From positions 1 to 42,090 of the forward strand of contig JAMCPS010000059.1 in NCBI GenBank assembly GCA_023379705.1: a DNA stretch of 42,090 bases, read 5' to 3'. Position 1 is the first letter of the stretch; each line of letters starts with the position of its first letter. Below, piece by piece: positions 34,111-42,090 of this stretch. Made by a program: the position numbers and the translations under genes. This stretch comes from Campylobacterota bacterium. Its GTDB lineage: Bacteria; Campylobacterota; Campylobacteria; Campylobacterales; Sulfurimonadaceae. Below the pieces are notes generated by a model. It made no database searches. It saw nothing but the letters and a program-made list of their open reading frames with translations, and had not been told where the DNA came from.

Positions 34111-35058
34111 ATGTTGGATTGTGCAATTATTGGGGGAGGACCGGCAGGTCTTACTGCAGGTTTATATACGACACGTGGTGGATTAGATGATGTCATCATG
34201 TATGAAAAAGGGATGCCTGGAGGCCAAATTACCTCGAGTTCTGAGATTGAAAATTACCCCGGGGCTACAGCACGCAATCTTAGCGGAATGGATTTTATGA
34301 TTCCATGGCTTGAACAGTGTCAGCGTTTTGGATTGAAGCATGAAATGTCAGAAGTGACACGAGTTTCTCGTAACGAGGATGGCACTTTCACTGTACATAA
34401 ATCGGATGGAAGCACAAATACTGCTAAAAGTGTGATTGTGGGGACAGGTTCGACTCCTAAACGTGCTGGATTTATTGGCGAAGATAAATTCTTTGGTCGT
34501 GGTGTCAGTACGTGTGCGACATGCGATGGTTTTTTTTACAAAGGCAAAGAAGTAGCGGTTATCGGCGGCGGAGACACGGCTCTTGAAGAGGCTCTTTATT
34601 TGGCTAAAATTTGCACTAAAGTTTATGTAATACACCGCAGAGATACTTTCCGTTCTGCTCCAAATACCATTGAACGAGTAAAAAATACATCGAATATAGA
34701 GCTTATACTCAATGCCTCTCCTCAAGAAGTGATTGGTGATGCCATGGGGGTAACAGGGATTCGTGTTGTGTTTAAAGACGGTTCTACGCGTCAAGTTGAT
34801 GCACCAGGAATATTTGTCTTTATTGGGCGTGATGTTAATAATGAAGTACTTATCCAAGAAGATGGCAGTTTTTTGTGTGATATGAATGATGCGGGCGAAG
34901 TGATTGTGGATATTAGCATGAAAACATCGGTTGCAGGATTGTATGCAACAGGTGATCTGCGTATTGCGGCACCTAAACAAGTAGTGAGTGCGGCTGGAGA
35001 CGGTGCAGTAGCAGCTTTGCAAGCAATTGCGTACGTTGATAAGATAAGCCACCGCTAA
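34111..35058 (+). CDS. trxB: Thioredoxin reductase
   Basis: A 315-residue FAD- and NADPH-dependent flavoenzyme that re-reduces thioredoxin. The FAD motif [14 protein letters not shown] is at the start, the redox pair CATCDG is at 135-140, the NADPH motif [13 protein letters not shown] near 149-161, and the C-terminal FAD block [21 protein letters not shown] is intact. AAAGGG precedes the ATG. Family length is normal. Confidence 0.97.
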   Translation: MLDCAIIGGGPAGLTAGLYTTRGGLDDVIMYEKGMPGGQITSSSEIENYPGATARNLSGMDFMIPWLEQCQRFGLKHEMSEVTRVSRNEDGTFTVHKSDGSTNTAKSVIVGTGSTPKRAGFIGEDKFFGRGVSTCATCDGFFYKGKEVAVIGGGDTALEEALYLAKICTKVYVIHRRDTFRSAPNTIERVKNTSNIELILNASPQEVIGDAMGVTGIRVVFKDGSTRQVDAPGIFVFIGRDVNNEVLIQEDGSFLCDMNDAGEVIVDISMKTSVAGLYATGDLRIAAPKQVVSAAGDGAVAALQAIAYVDKISHR

Positions 35059-35070
35059 ACGCTAAGGCGA

Positions 35071-35076
35071 TACAAT
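35071..35076 (+). promoter_or_regulatory. Candidate -10 box upstream of dapB
   Basis: TACAAT in the 49-nt gap between trxB and dapB, without a matching -35 box. It could start a dapB-purF-radical SAM transcript. Confidence 0.3.
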
Positions 35077-35107
35077 ACGGTTTTAGTATGGTGAACGGGA
35101 GATGACT

Positions 35108-35878
35108 ATGATTAGAGTAGGTGTATTTGGAGCGGGCGGGCGCGTCGGAAAACTCATTATTGATGATTTGCATCATGAGAGTGAGATCTCTTTGGGTGCG
35201 GTTTATGTGCGTGATGAGCTTAATTTTTCGATTGATCCGGCTGTTTTGGTAACAAACGATATGGCTACTTTGCTTAAAGGGTGCGATATTGTCATCGACT
35301 TTTCCCTACCAGAGGCGACACAACTTTTATTGGAATGCGCAATGGATCATCCAACCCCGATTGTTATTGGCACTACAGGGTTAGATGCTCATCAGATGAA
35401 TTTGTTGAAAATGGCGAGCGAATCGATGCCAATTTTATACGCAACCAATATGTCATTGGGGGTAGCGCTTCTAAATAAGCTTGTACATACCGCCTCAAAA
35501 ACACTTGAAGGTTTTGACATAGAAATCGTAGAACAGCACCATCGCCATAAAAAAGATGCTCCAAGCGGTACCGCATTGACCTTAGCCCATTCTGCGGCAG
35601 CAGCACGTAAGTTAGATTTGGATGCAGTACGCGTTAGTGGTCGTGATGGAAACATCGGTGAACGAACCAGTGATGAAATTGCAGTGATGGCACTGCGCGG
35701 AGGTGACATCGTCGGGCGTCATACCGTTGGATTTTACAATGATGGCGAATTTGTGGAACTGCACCATACAGCGACAAGCCGTAATACCTTTTCAAAAGGT
35801 GCGATTCGTGCGGCGAAATGGTTGGTTGGCAAAGGCAACGGACTGTATAATATCGCAGATTGTTTGGAATTGGCCTAA
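35108..35878 (+). CDS. dapB: 4-hydroxy-tetrahydrodipicolinate reductase
   Basis: Reduces 4-hydroxy-tetrahydrodipicolinate in the lysine/diaminopimelate pathway needed for peptidoglycan. In the 256-residue protein VGVFGAGGRVGKL is the NAD(P) motif. IVEQHHRHKKDAPSGTAL carries the catalytic histidine and lysine and the substrate-binding SGT. I use the ATG at 35108, 6 nt after CGGGAG. An ATG two codons earlier directly abuts that site. The stop is 9 nt before purF. Confidence 0.96.
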   Translation: MIRVGVFGAGGRVGKLIIDDLHHESEISLGAVYVRDELNFSIDPAVLVTNDMATLLKGCDIVIDFSLPEATQLLLECAMDHPTPIVIGTTGLDAHQMNLLKMASESMPILYATNMSLGVALLNKLVHTASKTLEGFDIEIVEQHHRHKKDAPSGTALTLAHSAAAARKLDLDAVRVSGRDGNIGERTSDEIAVMALRGGDIVGRHTVGFYNDGEFVELHHTATSRNTFSKGAIRAAKWLVGKGNGLYNIADCLELA

Positions 35879-35887
35879 GGAGCACGG

Positions 35888-37237
35888 ATGCGTAGTTTAA
35901 ATGAAAAATGTGCGGTTATCGGAATATTTGATCACGCCGAAGCTGCTAAATTAGCCTATTTCTCGTTGCATGCGATGCAGCATCGCGGACAAGAAGCGGC
36001 AGGTATTAGTACGAGTGACGGTGAAAAGCTCTATACGATCAAAGACCGCGGATTGGTGACGCAAGTTTTTGATACCCAAAAGCTCAATACGCTCAAAGGA
36101 AATATGGCAATTGGTCACACGCGTTACTCAACGGCTGGCGATGATTCTATTTTAGACGCACAGCCCGTATTTGCCCGCTACGATCTTGGGGAGATGGCAA
36201 TTGTTCATAATGGAAATTTGACCAATGCCAAAGAAGTGCGGGATGCCCTGATTAAAAAAGGGGCGATTTTTCAAACATTCATGGATACTGAAAATTTAAT
36301 TCATCTAATCGCAAAAAGTGATCAGTTGCATTTAACAGACCGTATTATTGATGCGGTTAAAAAGATTGAGGGAGCCTATTCGCTGGTCTTTTTAAGTCGA
36401 TCTAAAATGTTCGCAATGCGTGACCGCTTTGGTTTTCGTCCTTTAAGTCTTGGACGTGTTGGGGATGGTTATGTCGTTGCGTCTGAAACGTGTGCATTTG
36501 ATCTCATCGGTGCGGAATTTATTCGTGATGTTGAGCCGGGTGAATTACTTATATTTGAAAAGGGAAAGGCTCCGCAATCGATCAAAGTTTACGAGCCTAC
36601 CCCTAAGCACTGTATTTTTGAGTATGTTTATTTCGCGCGTCCTGATTCCAATGTGTATAATCAAAATGTTTATACGATGCGTAAAGCAATGGGGCAAGAG
36701 CTGGCCCTTGCTGCGCCAGTGGAAGCTGATATGGTTGTTCCGGTTCCAGATGGCGGTGTTCCCGCAGCGATTGGGTATGCGCAAGCAAGCGGGATTCCGT
36801 TTGAAATGGCAATTATGCGTAATCACTACATTGGACGTACCTTTATCGAGCCTACACAAGAGATGCGTGATCTAAAAGTTAAAATGAAACTTTCACCGAT
36901 AAATGATCTTATACGCGGGAAGCGATTGATTGTTGTGGATGATTCTATTGTTCGAGGAACTACGAGTCGACGTATTGTGCGTATGCTCAAAGAAGCAGGA
37001 GCTGCAGAGGTTCATATGCGTATTTCGAGTCCTCCGACAACCGATCCGTGTTTTTACGGTGTAGATACGCCTGATAAAGATAAGCTAATCGCAGCAAATA
37101 TGACCAATGAAGAAATTTGTGCTTTCATTGAAGCCGATTCTTTGGCGTATTTGAGCAATGATGCCTTGCTTCGCAGTGTAAATGCAGATGATGATAAATA
37201 TTGTACGGCGTGTTTTACCGGCAAATACATCGTATAA
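35888..37237 (+). CDS. purF: Amidophosphoribosyltransferase PurF
   Basis: The first committed enzyme of purine synthesis: it transfers glutamine nitrogen to PRPP. The 449-residue protein has a short propeptide before the N-terminal nucleophile C8 (EKCAVIGIFDH). The glutaminase domain has MQHRGQEAAGI and GHTRYSTAG; the phosphoribosyltransferase domain has the PRPP loop IVVDDSIVRGTTSRRIV. The C-terminal cysteines (CFTGKYIV and upstream) fit the iron-sulfur type only partly. It lies between dapB and a radical SAM gene in one direction. Confidence 0.97.
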   Translation: MRSLNEKCAVIGIFDHAEAAKLAYFSLHAMQHRGQEAAGISTSDGEKLYTIKDRGLVTQVFDTQKLNTLKGNMAIGHTRYSTAGDDSILDAQPVFARYDLGEMAIVHNGNLTNAKEVRDALIKKGAIFQTFMDTENLIHLIAKSDQLHLTDRIIDAVKKIEGAYSLVFLSRSKMFAMRDRFGFRPLSLGRVGDGYVVASETCAFDLIGAEFIRDVEPGELLIFEKGKAPQSIKVYEPTPKHCIFEYVYFARPDSNVYNQNVYTMRKAMGQELALAAPVEADMVVPVPDGGVPAAIGYAQASGIPFEMAIMRNHYIGRTFIEPTQEMRDLKVKMKLSPINDLIRGKRLIVVDDSIVRGTTSRRIVRMLKEAGAAEVHMRISSPPTTDPCFYGVDTPDKDKLIAANMTNEEICAFIEADSLAYLSNDALLRSVNADDDKYCTACFTGKYIV

Positions 37238-37243
37238 GGCTTC

Positions 37244-38209
37244 ATGATGCGGGAACAGATTTTTACTTTTGGACAATATTTGAGTAAAAAATTTGGAACC
37301 AAAGTTTCTAAAGTCCCGGTATCTATTTCTGGGTTTACGTGCCCTAATATCGATGGAACTGTTGCAAAGGGTGGGTGTACGTTTTGTGAAAATGATTCTT
37401 TTAGTCCAAGTTTGGATAAAGTAAAGCCGTTAAAAGGGTTTTTTCTCAATTTGGATTCTGTAGAAAATCCTCATTTAGAGCAACAGCTGCAACAGCTTCA
37501 ATGGCAATTTGATGCTCTTTCAAAAAAACTCACTTTGGAAAATGGTACGCAAAAGTATTTAGTCTATTTTCAAAGCTTCACCAATACCTATGCCCCACTG
37601 AGTACGCTCAAAGCTCTTTATGAAAAAGCATTAACATTTGATAATGTAGTGGGTCTTAGTATTGGGACACGTTCGGACAGTATTAGTGATGAGACATTCG
37701 AATATTTAAGAGAGCTATCGCAACGGACAGAAATATGGATAGAGTTTGGTATCCAGTCGATTTTTGATGAAACGCTTATAAAGATTAATCGTGGGCATGA
37801 CAGTCAAAATGTAAAAAATGCGATTATAAAAGCCAAAGAGTATGGTCTAAACGTCTGCGGCCATCTTATCTTTGGGTTACCGGGTGAAGATCGTGATATG
37901 ATGCTAAAAACAGCGTATGCTGCGTATGATTTAGGAATTGATTCCGTTAAGTATCATCCGTTGTACGTTGTAAAACGAACGGCTTTAGCTAATGAATACG
38001 CAAGGGGGGAGTTTACTCCTATTGGTGAAGAACTTTATTTAGATGTTTTGAGCGAAGCTCTCAAGGCTAAACCATCACATGTTAGTGTTCAGCGTATCAG
38101 CGCGGGAATCGATGATGAATCTTTAATAGCACCGCAATGGTGTAAAGATAAAAACAGGCAATTTCGAGCGATTAACCAAACACTGAAAAAAATTGGGCTT
38201 AAATATTAG
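37244..38209 (+). CDS. TIGR01212/YhcC-family radical SAM protein
   Basis: A 321-residue radical SAM enzyme. The cluster cysteines are in CPNIDGTVAKGGCTFC (about residues 27-42), a spacing longer than the classical CxxxCxxC and characteristic of the YhcC/TIGR01212 group. IEFGIQSIFDETLIKINRGH and VCGHLIFGLPGEDRDMM are further family blocks. The target molecule of the group is not established. It follows purF by 6 nt. ATGs at 37244 and 37247 are both possible starts. Confidence 0.9.
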   Translation: MMREQIFTFGQYLSKKFGTKVSKVPVSISGFTCPNIDGTVAKGGCTFCENDSFSPSLDKVKPLKGFFLNLDSVENPHLEQQLQQLQWQFDALSKKLTLENGTQKYLVYFQSFTNTYAPLSTLKALYEKALTFDNVVGLSIGTRSDSISDETFEYLRELSQRTEIWIEFGIQSIFDETLIKINRGHDSQNVKNAIIKAKEYGLNVCGHLIFGLPGEDRDMMLKTAYAAYDLGIDSVKYHPLYVVKRTALANEYARGEFTPIGEELYLDVLSEALKAKPSHVSVQRISAGIDDESLIAPQWCKDKNRQFRAINQTLKKIGLKY

Positions 38210-38769
38210 CGTATAATAACTTTCTCTTTGCTCGTGTAGCCGCTAAAGTATGAGGGATATCGGATTGATACTGCAAACTGCTTACTTTGTCTGGCTTTTA
38301 ATTCCTTTGCTACTGTTTTACGAATCGTTAAAGAGGTTGGCTTCTCCTCAGCTTTGTTAAATCCGAAAAATTTTCCAATATCAACATCGTTATAATGATC
38401 TTTAAATGCGGGTGATTGATATGATGCCCCTTTTTGTGCTTTTAACCCTTTATCAAAGATCTCAATTTCAATTTCGACTTGACCAACATCATAATTACCT
38501 GTATTTCGAACGGTTCCTGTATAGATAATGGACTCTGTAGACAAAAAACGGTGATTCTTCACATTCATCAAAAGAACCTGTTTTGTGTATGTATTTATAA
38601 CTGTGATGGCAGATATCAGAAGTGTCAACGCGACAATGCTGTATATGGCGATAAAAAAGCCTTTTTGGGTAAAGTCTTTTTGTTTAAGAGTGTATACAAT
38701 TGCTAATGTTAGCATAGCCGAGATGACAATAAAAGATGCATAATGCCAAATTGTAAAAGAAGTACTCAT
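38206..38769 (-). CDS. DUF2393-like membrane protein
   Basis: A 187-residue protein with two N-terminal membrane helices (FIVISAMLTLAIVYTL and FIAIYSIVALTLLISAITVI). A beta-rich domain follows with VRNTGNYDVGQVEIEIEIFD, a FxxT-like immunoglobulin-type strand pattern, probably facing the periplasm. It resembles the DUF2393 family of Campylobacterota. Its stop overlaps the radical SAM gene's stop region by 4 nt in convergent orientation, and its start overlaps the stop of the next DUF2393-like gene. The role is unknown. Confidence 0.65.
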   Translation of the reverse strand: MSTSFTIWHYASFIVISAMLTLAIVYTLKQKDFTQKGFFIAIYSIVALTLLISAITVINTYTKQVLLMNVKNHRFLSTESIIYTGTVRNTGNYDVGQVEIEIEIFDKGLKAQKGASYQSPAFKDHYNDVDIGKFFGFNKAEEKPTSLTIRKTVAKELKARQSKQFAVSIRYPSYFSGYTSKEKVIIR

Positions 38770-39281
38770 CTGCAGTGCCCCAGTACCGTCACGCTGTGAG
38801 GCTTGGTGTAATGAAAGGGCTGGATGAGAAGTTTAAAGGTTTCGGAATTTTTTGGTTCAATAGGCCCTTTTATAGTAATCGTTTGTCGGCGAAATGGCAA
38901 ATAGGGGTAAAGTTTGTTCAGAGGTTTGATCGGAGATATTTTGGAAACGCCGACATACAATGTGCACTCTTTGAACGTTTGCTTGGAGGTATTGTTGATA
39001 TCTCCTTTGATGAGCAATGCCTCAGTAAATGTGAGATCTTTAACGGTTGTGAGTGTGATGGTGTGTTTGTACATAAGTGCATGCAATGCTATATAGCCGC
39101 CAATAGGTCCTATTAATAATGTAAGAAGGGCCAATATAACAAGAATGAGAGCAAGGGTTTGCTTATGTCTCAAGAGTATGGATAATATCAGTAAGAATAA
39201 GAAGAAAAATATGATTCCTCCAAAAAGGAGGTAGTCATAAAGGTTTAATGTATGTAAAAAGTCAATGACATGTTTTTTCAT
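38766..39281 (-). CDS. DUF2393-like membrane protein, paralogue
   Basis: A 171-residue protein built like its downstream neighbour: membrane segments near 18-37 (LLFGGIIFFFLFLLILSILL) and 43-68, then a soluble domain with INNTSKQTFKECTLYVGV and a proline-rich end. The shared layout and the 4-nt overlap suggest an old tandem pair acting together in the inner membrane. Its start overlaps the hisIE stop. Function is unknown. Confidence 0.65.
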   Translation of the reverse strand: MKKHVIDFLHTLNLYDYLLFGGIIFFFLFLLILSILLRHKQTLALILVILALLTLLIGPIGGYIALHALMYKHTITLTTVKDLTFTEALLIKGDINNTSKQTFKECTLYVGVSKISPIKPLNKLYPYLPFRRQTITIKGPIEPKNSETFKLLIQPFHYTKPHSVTVLGHCR

Positions 39282-39952
39282 TTTATCCTAGTGTTCTTCT
39301 CCGCAATACCGCTCATCCCAAATCGGCGAGCCAGCTCTTGTTTAATACGATCAGGAGAAATATTTTTGTGTCCCAATGCAACGAGGACATGATAGACTAA
39401 ATCGGCACATTCGTAAATAATTTCATTTTCATCACTATCTTTAATGGCAAAAGAGAATTCACCTGCTTCTTCAACCACTTTTTTAAGGATGGCATTATCG
39501 CCTTTGCTTAAAAGCTTTGCTGTCCATGAGGTTTCAGGGTCGGCATTTTTACGGGAGAGAATGGTATGATAAAGTTCATCAATGATTCCGTACGTAGATG
39601 CTGTATCGATTTGAGGAACACTGATGGTTTCGCCCGACTCGATATCGGTAAAAAAGCACGATTTACGGCCTGTATGACAGGCTACCCCTTCTTGGCGTAC
39701 AATGACAAGCAGAGTATCGTTATCGCAATCGAGTAAAAAACGCTCAATGTGTTGTAGATGCCCGCTGCTCTCACCTTTTTTCCATAGGCGCTGCTTTGAG
39801 CGTGAAAAATAGTGAGCAACTTTTGAAGATAGGGACAACTCTAGCGCTTCATGGTTCATGTAAGCCATCATCAAGACTTCAAGGGTAGTTGAGTCTTGGA
39901 CAATGACGGGGAGAAGCTCAGACTTTGCCCAGTCGATTTGATTCAGATCCAT
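39278..39952 (-). CDS. hisIE: Bifunctional phosphoribosyl-AMP cyclohydrolase / phosphoribosyl-ATP pyrophosphatase
   Basis: Catalyses steps two and three of histidine synthesis. In the 224-residue fusion the HisI half (1-110) shows LMMAYMNHEAL, DCDNDTLLVIVRQEGVACHTGRKSC with its metal-binding aspartates and cysteines, and the HisE half (120-224) shows VVEEAGEFSFAIKD and ECADLVYHVLVAL. It lies 3 nt after the prohibitin-like gene on the same strand and away from other his genes. Confidence 0.96.
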   Translation of the reverse strand: MDLNQIDWAKSELLPVIVQDSTTLEVLMMAYMNHEALELSLSSKVAHYFSRSKQRLWKKGESSGHLQHIERFLLDCDNDTLLVIVRQEGVACHTGRKSCFFTDIESGETISVPQIDTASTYGIIDELYHTILSRKNADPETSWTAKLLSKGDNAILKKVVEEAGEFSFAIKDSDENEIIYECADLVYHVLVALGHKNISPDRIKQELARRFGMSGIAEKNTRIK

Positions 39953-39955
39953 AGC

Positions 39956-40996
39956 TTATTTGCCTATTGAACTTATTTTCTGACTATCACCGCTTTTGGT
40001 ATCAAGCCAAATATTAGGGGTAGAACCGCCAGGGGTGAGGAAAATCTTAGCATCTTTGTTTTCTTTGAGAGCCTCGTTAAACTTACCTTGCACTTTGATT
40101 TGCTCGAGTTTAAGCAATCCTGGAGTGAGCGATTGGGCTACGAGATGGTTGGCTTTTGCTTGAGCAATCGCTTCAATCGTAACCGCATTCGCTGTTCCTT
40201 GAGCTTCGGTCTCTTTTTTGAATGCCTCTTGCTTGGCACGTTCTACATCTTGTTGGGCTTTTTCAACTTCTTGCTTAGCCACTTGTACCCGCTCGATCTG
40301 ATCTTTTACTTTTTGAGGAAGACCAATTTCACGAAGTTGAATTGATTCAAGATTAGCTGGGCCGTTTTTTTGGCGATTGATATTGGTACGAATTCCTGTT
40401 TCGATTTGCTGAGCAATGGTATTGCGCATGATCGGTAATGTTTCTGCATCGTATTGGCCAATGACATTACGAACGATGTCCCGTGCAACAGGATCGATAA
40501 TTTTGTCTTCCCAGCTGAATCCCCAATTAGAGATCGTTTGAGCAGCGAGTTCAGCATTAAGCCGATATTGAACGGTTATATCAATAGAGACCGGCAATCC
40601 GCGTTTATCCAAAACGGTAATAGCAGGTTTGAGTAGGATACCATCACCGGCAGTTGATGCACGATCAATTTTGTCAGCATAATTGATGATGCGTACTTTT
40701 GTATCCACAAGATAAACTTTTTGAATAACAGGAATGAGAAAATGAAGGCCTGGCATAAGAGCGCGATCTTCATATTTCCCATTGGTTGAGAGAATACCAC
40801 GCTCTCCTTCAGTGATGATAACGAATGGTTTTGCCAACATAAGCAACAAAAGGACTCCGCCGATTATCCAATAAATCCCCGCTTTTTGACTGTTCATATT
40901 GAAATCAAACTTTGGCATTTTAGGTCCTTGAGAATCATTGTTTCGTTGATTTTCACTTTTTTTCTTTTGAAAATAATCGTTCATATCGCTTGCCAT
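39956..40996 (-). CDS. Prohibitin/HflK-like SPFH-domain membrane protein
   Basis: A 346-residue protein anchored by one membrane segment near 39-56 (AGIYWIIGGVLLLLMLA) after a charged N-terminus. The SPFH domain follows: VITEGERGILSTNGKYEDRALMPGLHFLIP, then DITVQYRL. A coiled coil spans about 225-260 (VAKQEVEKAQQDVERAKQEAFKK). SPFH proteins form large membrane rings that modulate proteases such as FtsH. It lies between ilvE and hisIE and is probably co-transcribed with both. Confidence 0.9.
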   Translation of the reverse strand: MASDMNDYFQKKKSENQRNNDSQGPKMPKFDFNMNSQKAGIYWIIGGVLLLLMLAKPFVIITEGERGILSTNGKYEDRALMPGLHFLIPVIQKVYLVDTKVRIINYADKIDRASTAGDGILLKPAITVLDKRGLPVSIDITVQYRLNAELAAQTISNWGFSWEDKIIDPVARDIVRNVIGQYDAETLPIMRNTIAQQIETGIRTNINRQKNGPANLESIQLREIGLPQKVKDQIERVQVAKQEVEKAQQDVERAKQEAFKKETEAQGTANAVTIEAIAQAKANHLVAQSLTPGLLKLEQIKVQGKFNEALKENKDAKIFLTPGGSTPNIWLDTKSGDSQKISSIGK

Positions 40997-41007
40997 AAGG
41001 AGCCTTT

Positions 41008-41928
41008 TTAGTTGATGTAGGTTAAATAGTGATCGTAGTCAGGATTACGTCCGTATACGATGTCAAAATAGCCGCTTTGTAATTTTTCAGTGATTGGACC
41101 ACGTCCACCTGCCCCTAAAACGCGGGCATCTACTTCGCGAACAGGGGTGAGTTCTGCTGCCGTTCCTGTTAGGAATGCTTCATCCGCAATGTAAATTTCT
41201 TCACGGCTTATACGTCTACGAGTCACTTTCATACCCATTTTCTCGGCCATTTCAATAACCGTTTTTTGAGTAATCGATGCTAAGGAGTTGTCGTTAGGAG
41301 GAGTGACAATTTCACCGTCTTTTATCATGAAAAAAGAGGCTCCGCTGGCTTCTGCAACGTATCCTTCGTCATCCAGCAGCAGTGCCTCATCGTATCCCGC
41401 TTCAACCGCTTCATATTTTGCCATTTGAGAGTTGAGATAGTTGGCAACCGCTTTGGCTTTCCCCATATTGGATTTATTATTTGGACGGCTAAAGGATGAG
41501 ATTTTCAGACGGATACCGCGCTTCATTCCCTCTTCCCCTAAATAGGCACCCCATTCCCATGCTGCGATGGAAACTTCAACTGGTGCTTCTTTATGATAAA
41601 TTCCCATAACGCCGTATCCAAGATAGACAATAGGACGAAGATAGACATTTTCACCTGTAAAATCATTCACTTTAATCAGATCAATTTGTGCTTTATTGAG
41701 TTCTTCCACGGTATAGGGAACATTAATGAGCGTCATTTTAGCGGATTCAATCAAACGCTTAGTATGGTCATTAAGACGGAAAATAGCATACCCTTTGGGG
41801 GTTTTATAGACTTTTGTCCCCTCAATGGCGCCATTGCCATAGTGGAGGGTGTGAGAAAGGACGTGAATTTTTGCGTCATTCCAAGGTATCAACTTGCCGT
41901 TCATCCAAATAAGTTTGGCTTCATTCAT
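41008..41928 (-). CDS. ilvE: Branched-chain-amino-acid aminotransferase
   Basis: A PLP enzyme interconverting Leu, Ile and Val with their keto acids. I choose the ATG at 41926-41928 (306 residues, GGAGAG just upstream) over an in-frame ATG at 41991, whose extra 21 residues are not conserved-looking. The visible marks are LHYGNGAIEGTKVY near 28-41, the PLP lysine K159 in GKAKAVANYLNS, and the C-terminal AFLTGTAAELTPVREVD. It is the first gene of the minus-strand run to 38206. Confidence 0.95.
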   Translation of the reverse strand: MNEAKLIWMNGKLIPWNDAKIHVLSHTLHYGNGAIEGTKVYKTPKGYAIFRLNDHTKRLIESAKMTLINVPYTVEELNKAQIDLIKVNDFTGENVYLRPIVYLGYGVMGIYHKEAPVEVSIAAWEWGAYLGEEGMKRGIRLKISSFSRPNNKSNMGKAKAVANYLNSQMAKYEAVEAGYDEALLLDDEGYVAEASGASFFMIKDGEIVTPPNDNSLASITQKTVIEMAEKMGMKVTRRRISREEIYIADEAFLTGTAAELTPVREVDARVLGAGGRGPITEKLQSGYFDIVYGRNPDYDHYLTYIN

Positions 41929-41965
41929 AGGGGTCTCTCCAGTGAAAATAATAATAAAGTGAGTG

Positions 41966-41971
41966 ATTTTA
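41966..41971 (-). promoter_or_regulatory. Candidate -10 box of the ilvE operon
   Basis: Reads TAAAAT on the minus strand, about 38 nt before the ilvE ATG, with no clear -35 box. Confidence 0.35.
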
Positions 41972-42010
41972 GCGAAGATGGGGTTTAACATTGATTAAGA
42001 AAGTGGACAC

Positions 42011-42027
42011 TCCCCAAATAAAGGGGA
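42011..42027 (-). terminator. Weak hairpin upstream of ilvE
   Basis: TCCCC and GGGGA pair around an AT-rich seven-base loop. It may end a gene entering from beyond the window, whose stop could be the TAA at 42039-42041 read on the minus strand; those last 16 codons are too short to identify. No T-run follows directly. Confidence 0.3.
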
Positions 42028-42090
42028 TTGTGAGTAGTTTATTGGGCAGGTGTATTGACCATCCACAATGAAAAGATATCCAGATAATTC

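Noticed and set aside
42039-42090. End of another gene at the right window edge
   Set aside because: Sixteen open codons ending in TAA on the minus strand are too few to support a gene call.

Overview
The window is a chromosomal segment of a Campylobacterota (epsilonproteobacterial) bacterium, most likely a free-living Sulfuricurvum/Sulfurimonas/Sulfurospirillum-type organism. This is inferred from four things: the S10-spc ribosomal gene order with no rpmD (L30), paired DUF2393-like membrane proteins beside hisIE, flagellum-linked pseudaminic acid genes, and a TIGR04219-type outer-membrane barrel. The genus is a guess. The window holds no rRNA, tRNA, CRISPR array, transposase or integrase.

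Region 1 (1-10953, all minus strand) is a tightly overlapping nonulosonic-acid locus. It carries a complete pseudaminic acid pathway (pseB, pseC, pseF, pseG, pseH, pseI). Downstream come a GT-B-like protein of unknown role, a Gfo/Idh/MocA oxidoreductase, a second DegT-type aminotransferase, a GNAT acetyltransferase, a PseA-like N-acetyl-sugar amidotransferase and an amidase cut by the window edge. A near-consensus sigma-54 promoter lies just upstream of pseB, which would tie the locus to the flagellar RpoN regulon. An exact 649-bp tandem duplication (3190-4487) leaves the oxidoreductase and aminotransferase intact but adds a headless oxidoreductase copy between them.

Region 2 (11014-13505) has fliD (flagellar cap) behind a good sigma-28 promoter, the divergent SRP RNA gene ffs with a 17-bp-spaced sigma-70 promoter, a small unknown gene and rnhB.

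Region 3 (13585-17442) is accessory. It has an outer-membrane barrel protein and a type II restriction-modification pair whose cytosine-5 methyltransferase carries an N-terminal MerR-like helix-turn-helix, with a perfect palindrome in its promoter region. A convergent AAA/DUF4143-like ATPase gene with an inverted repeat upstream follows.

Region 4 (17540-28230) is the S10-spc ribosomal operon from rpsJ to rplO, then secY, map and infA, behind a strong sigma-70 promoter. The usual rpmJ-rpsM-rpsK-rpsD-rpoA-rplQ tail does not follow infA here.

Region 5 (28286-42090) is mixed housekeeping. It contains a Sel1-repeat secreted protein; a minus-strand cvfB-like/unknown/ppnP cluster; an SDR enzyme; a solitary formate-dehydrogenase-like molybdoenzyme with YraN; trxA with an intrinsic terminator; trxB; and dapB-purF-radical SAM protein. 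The final minus-strand run is ilvE, a prohibitin-like protein, hisIE and two DUF2393-like proteins.
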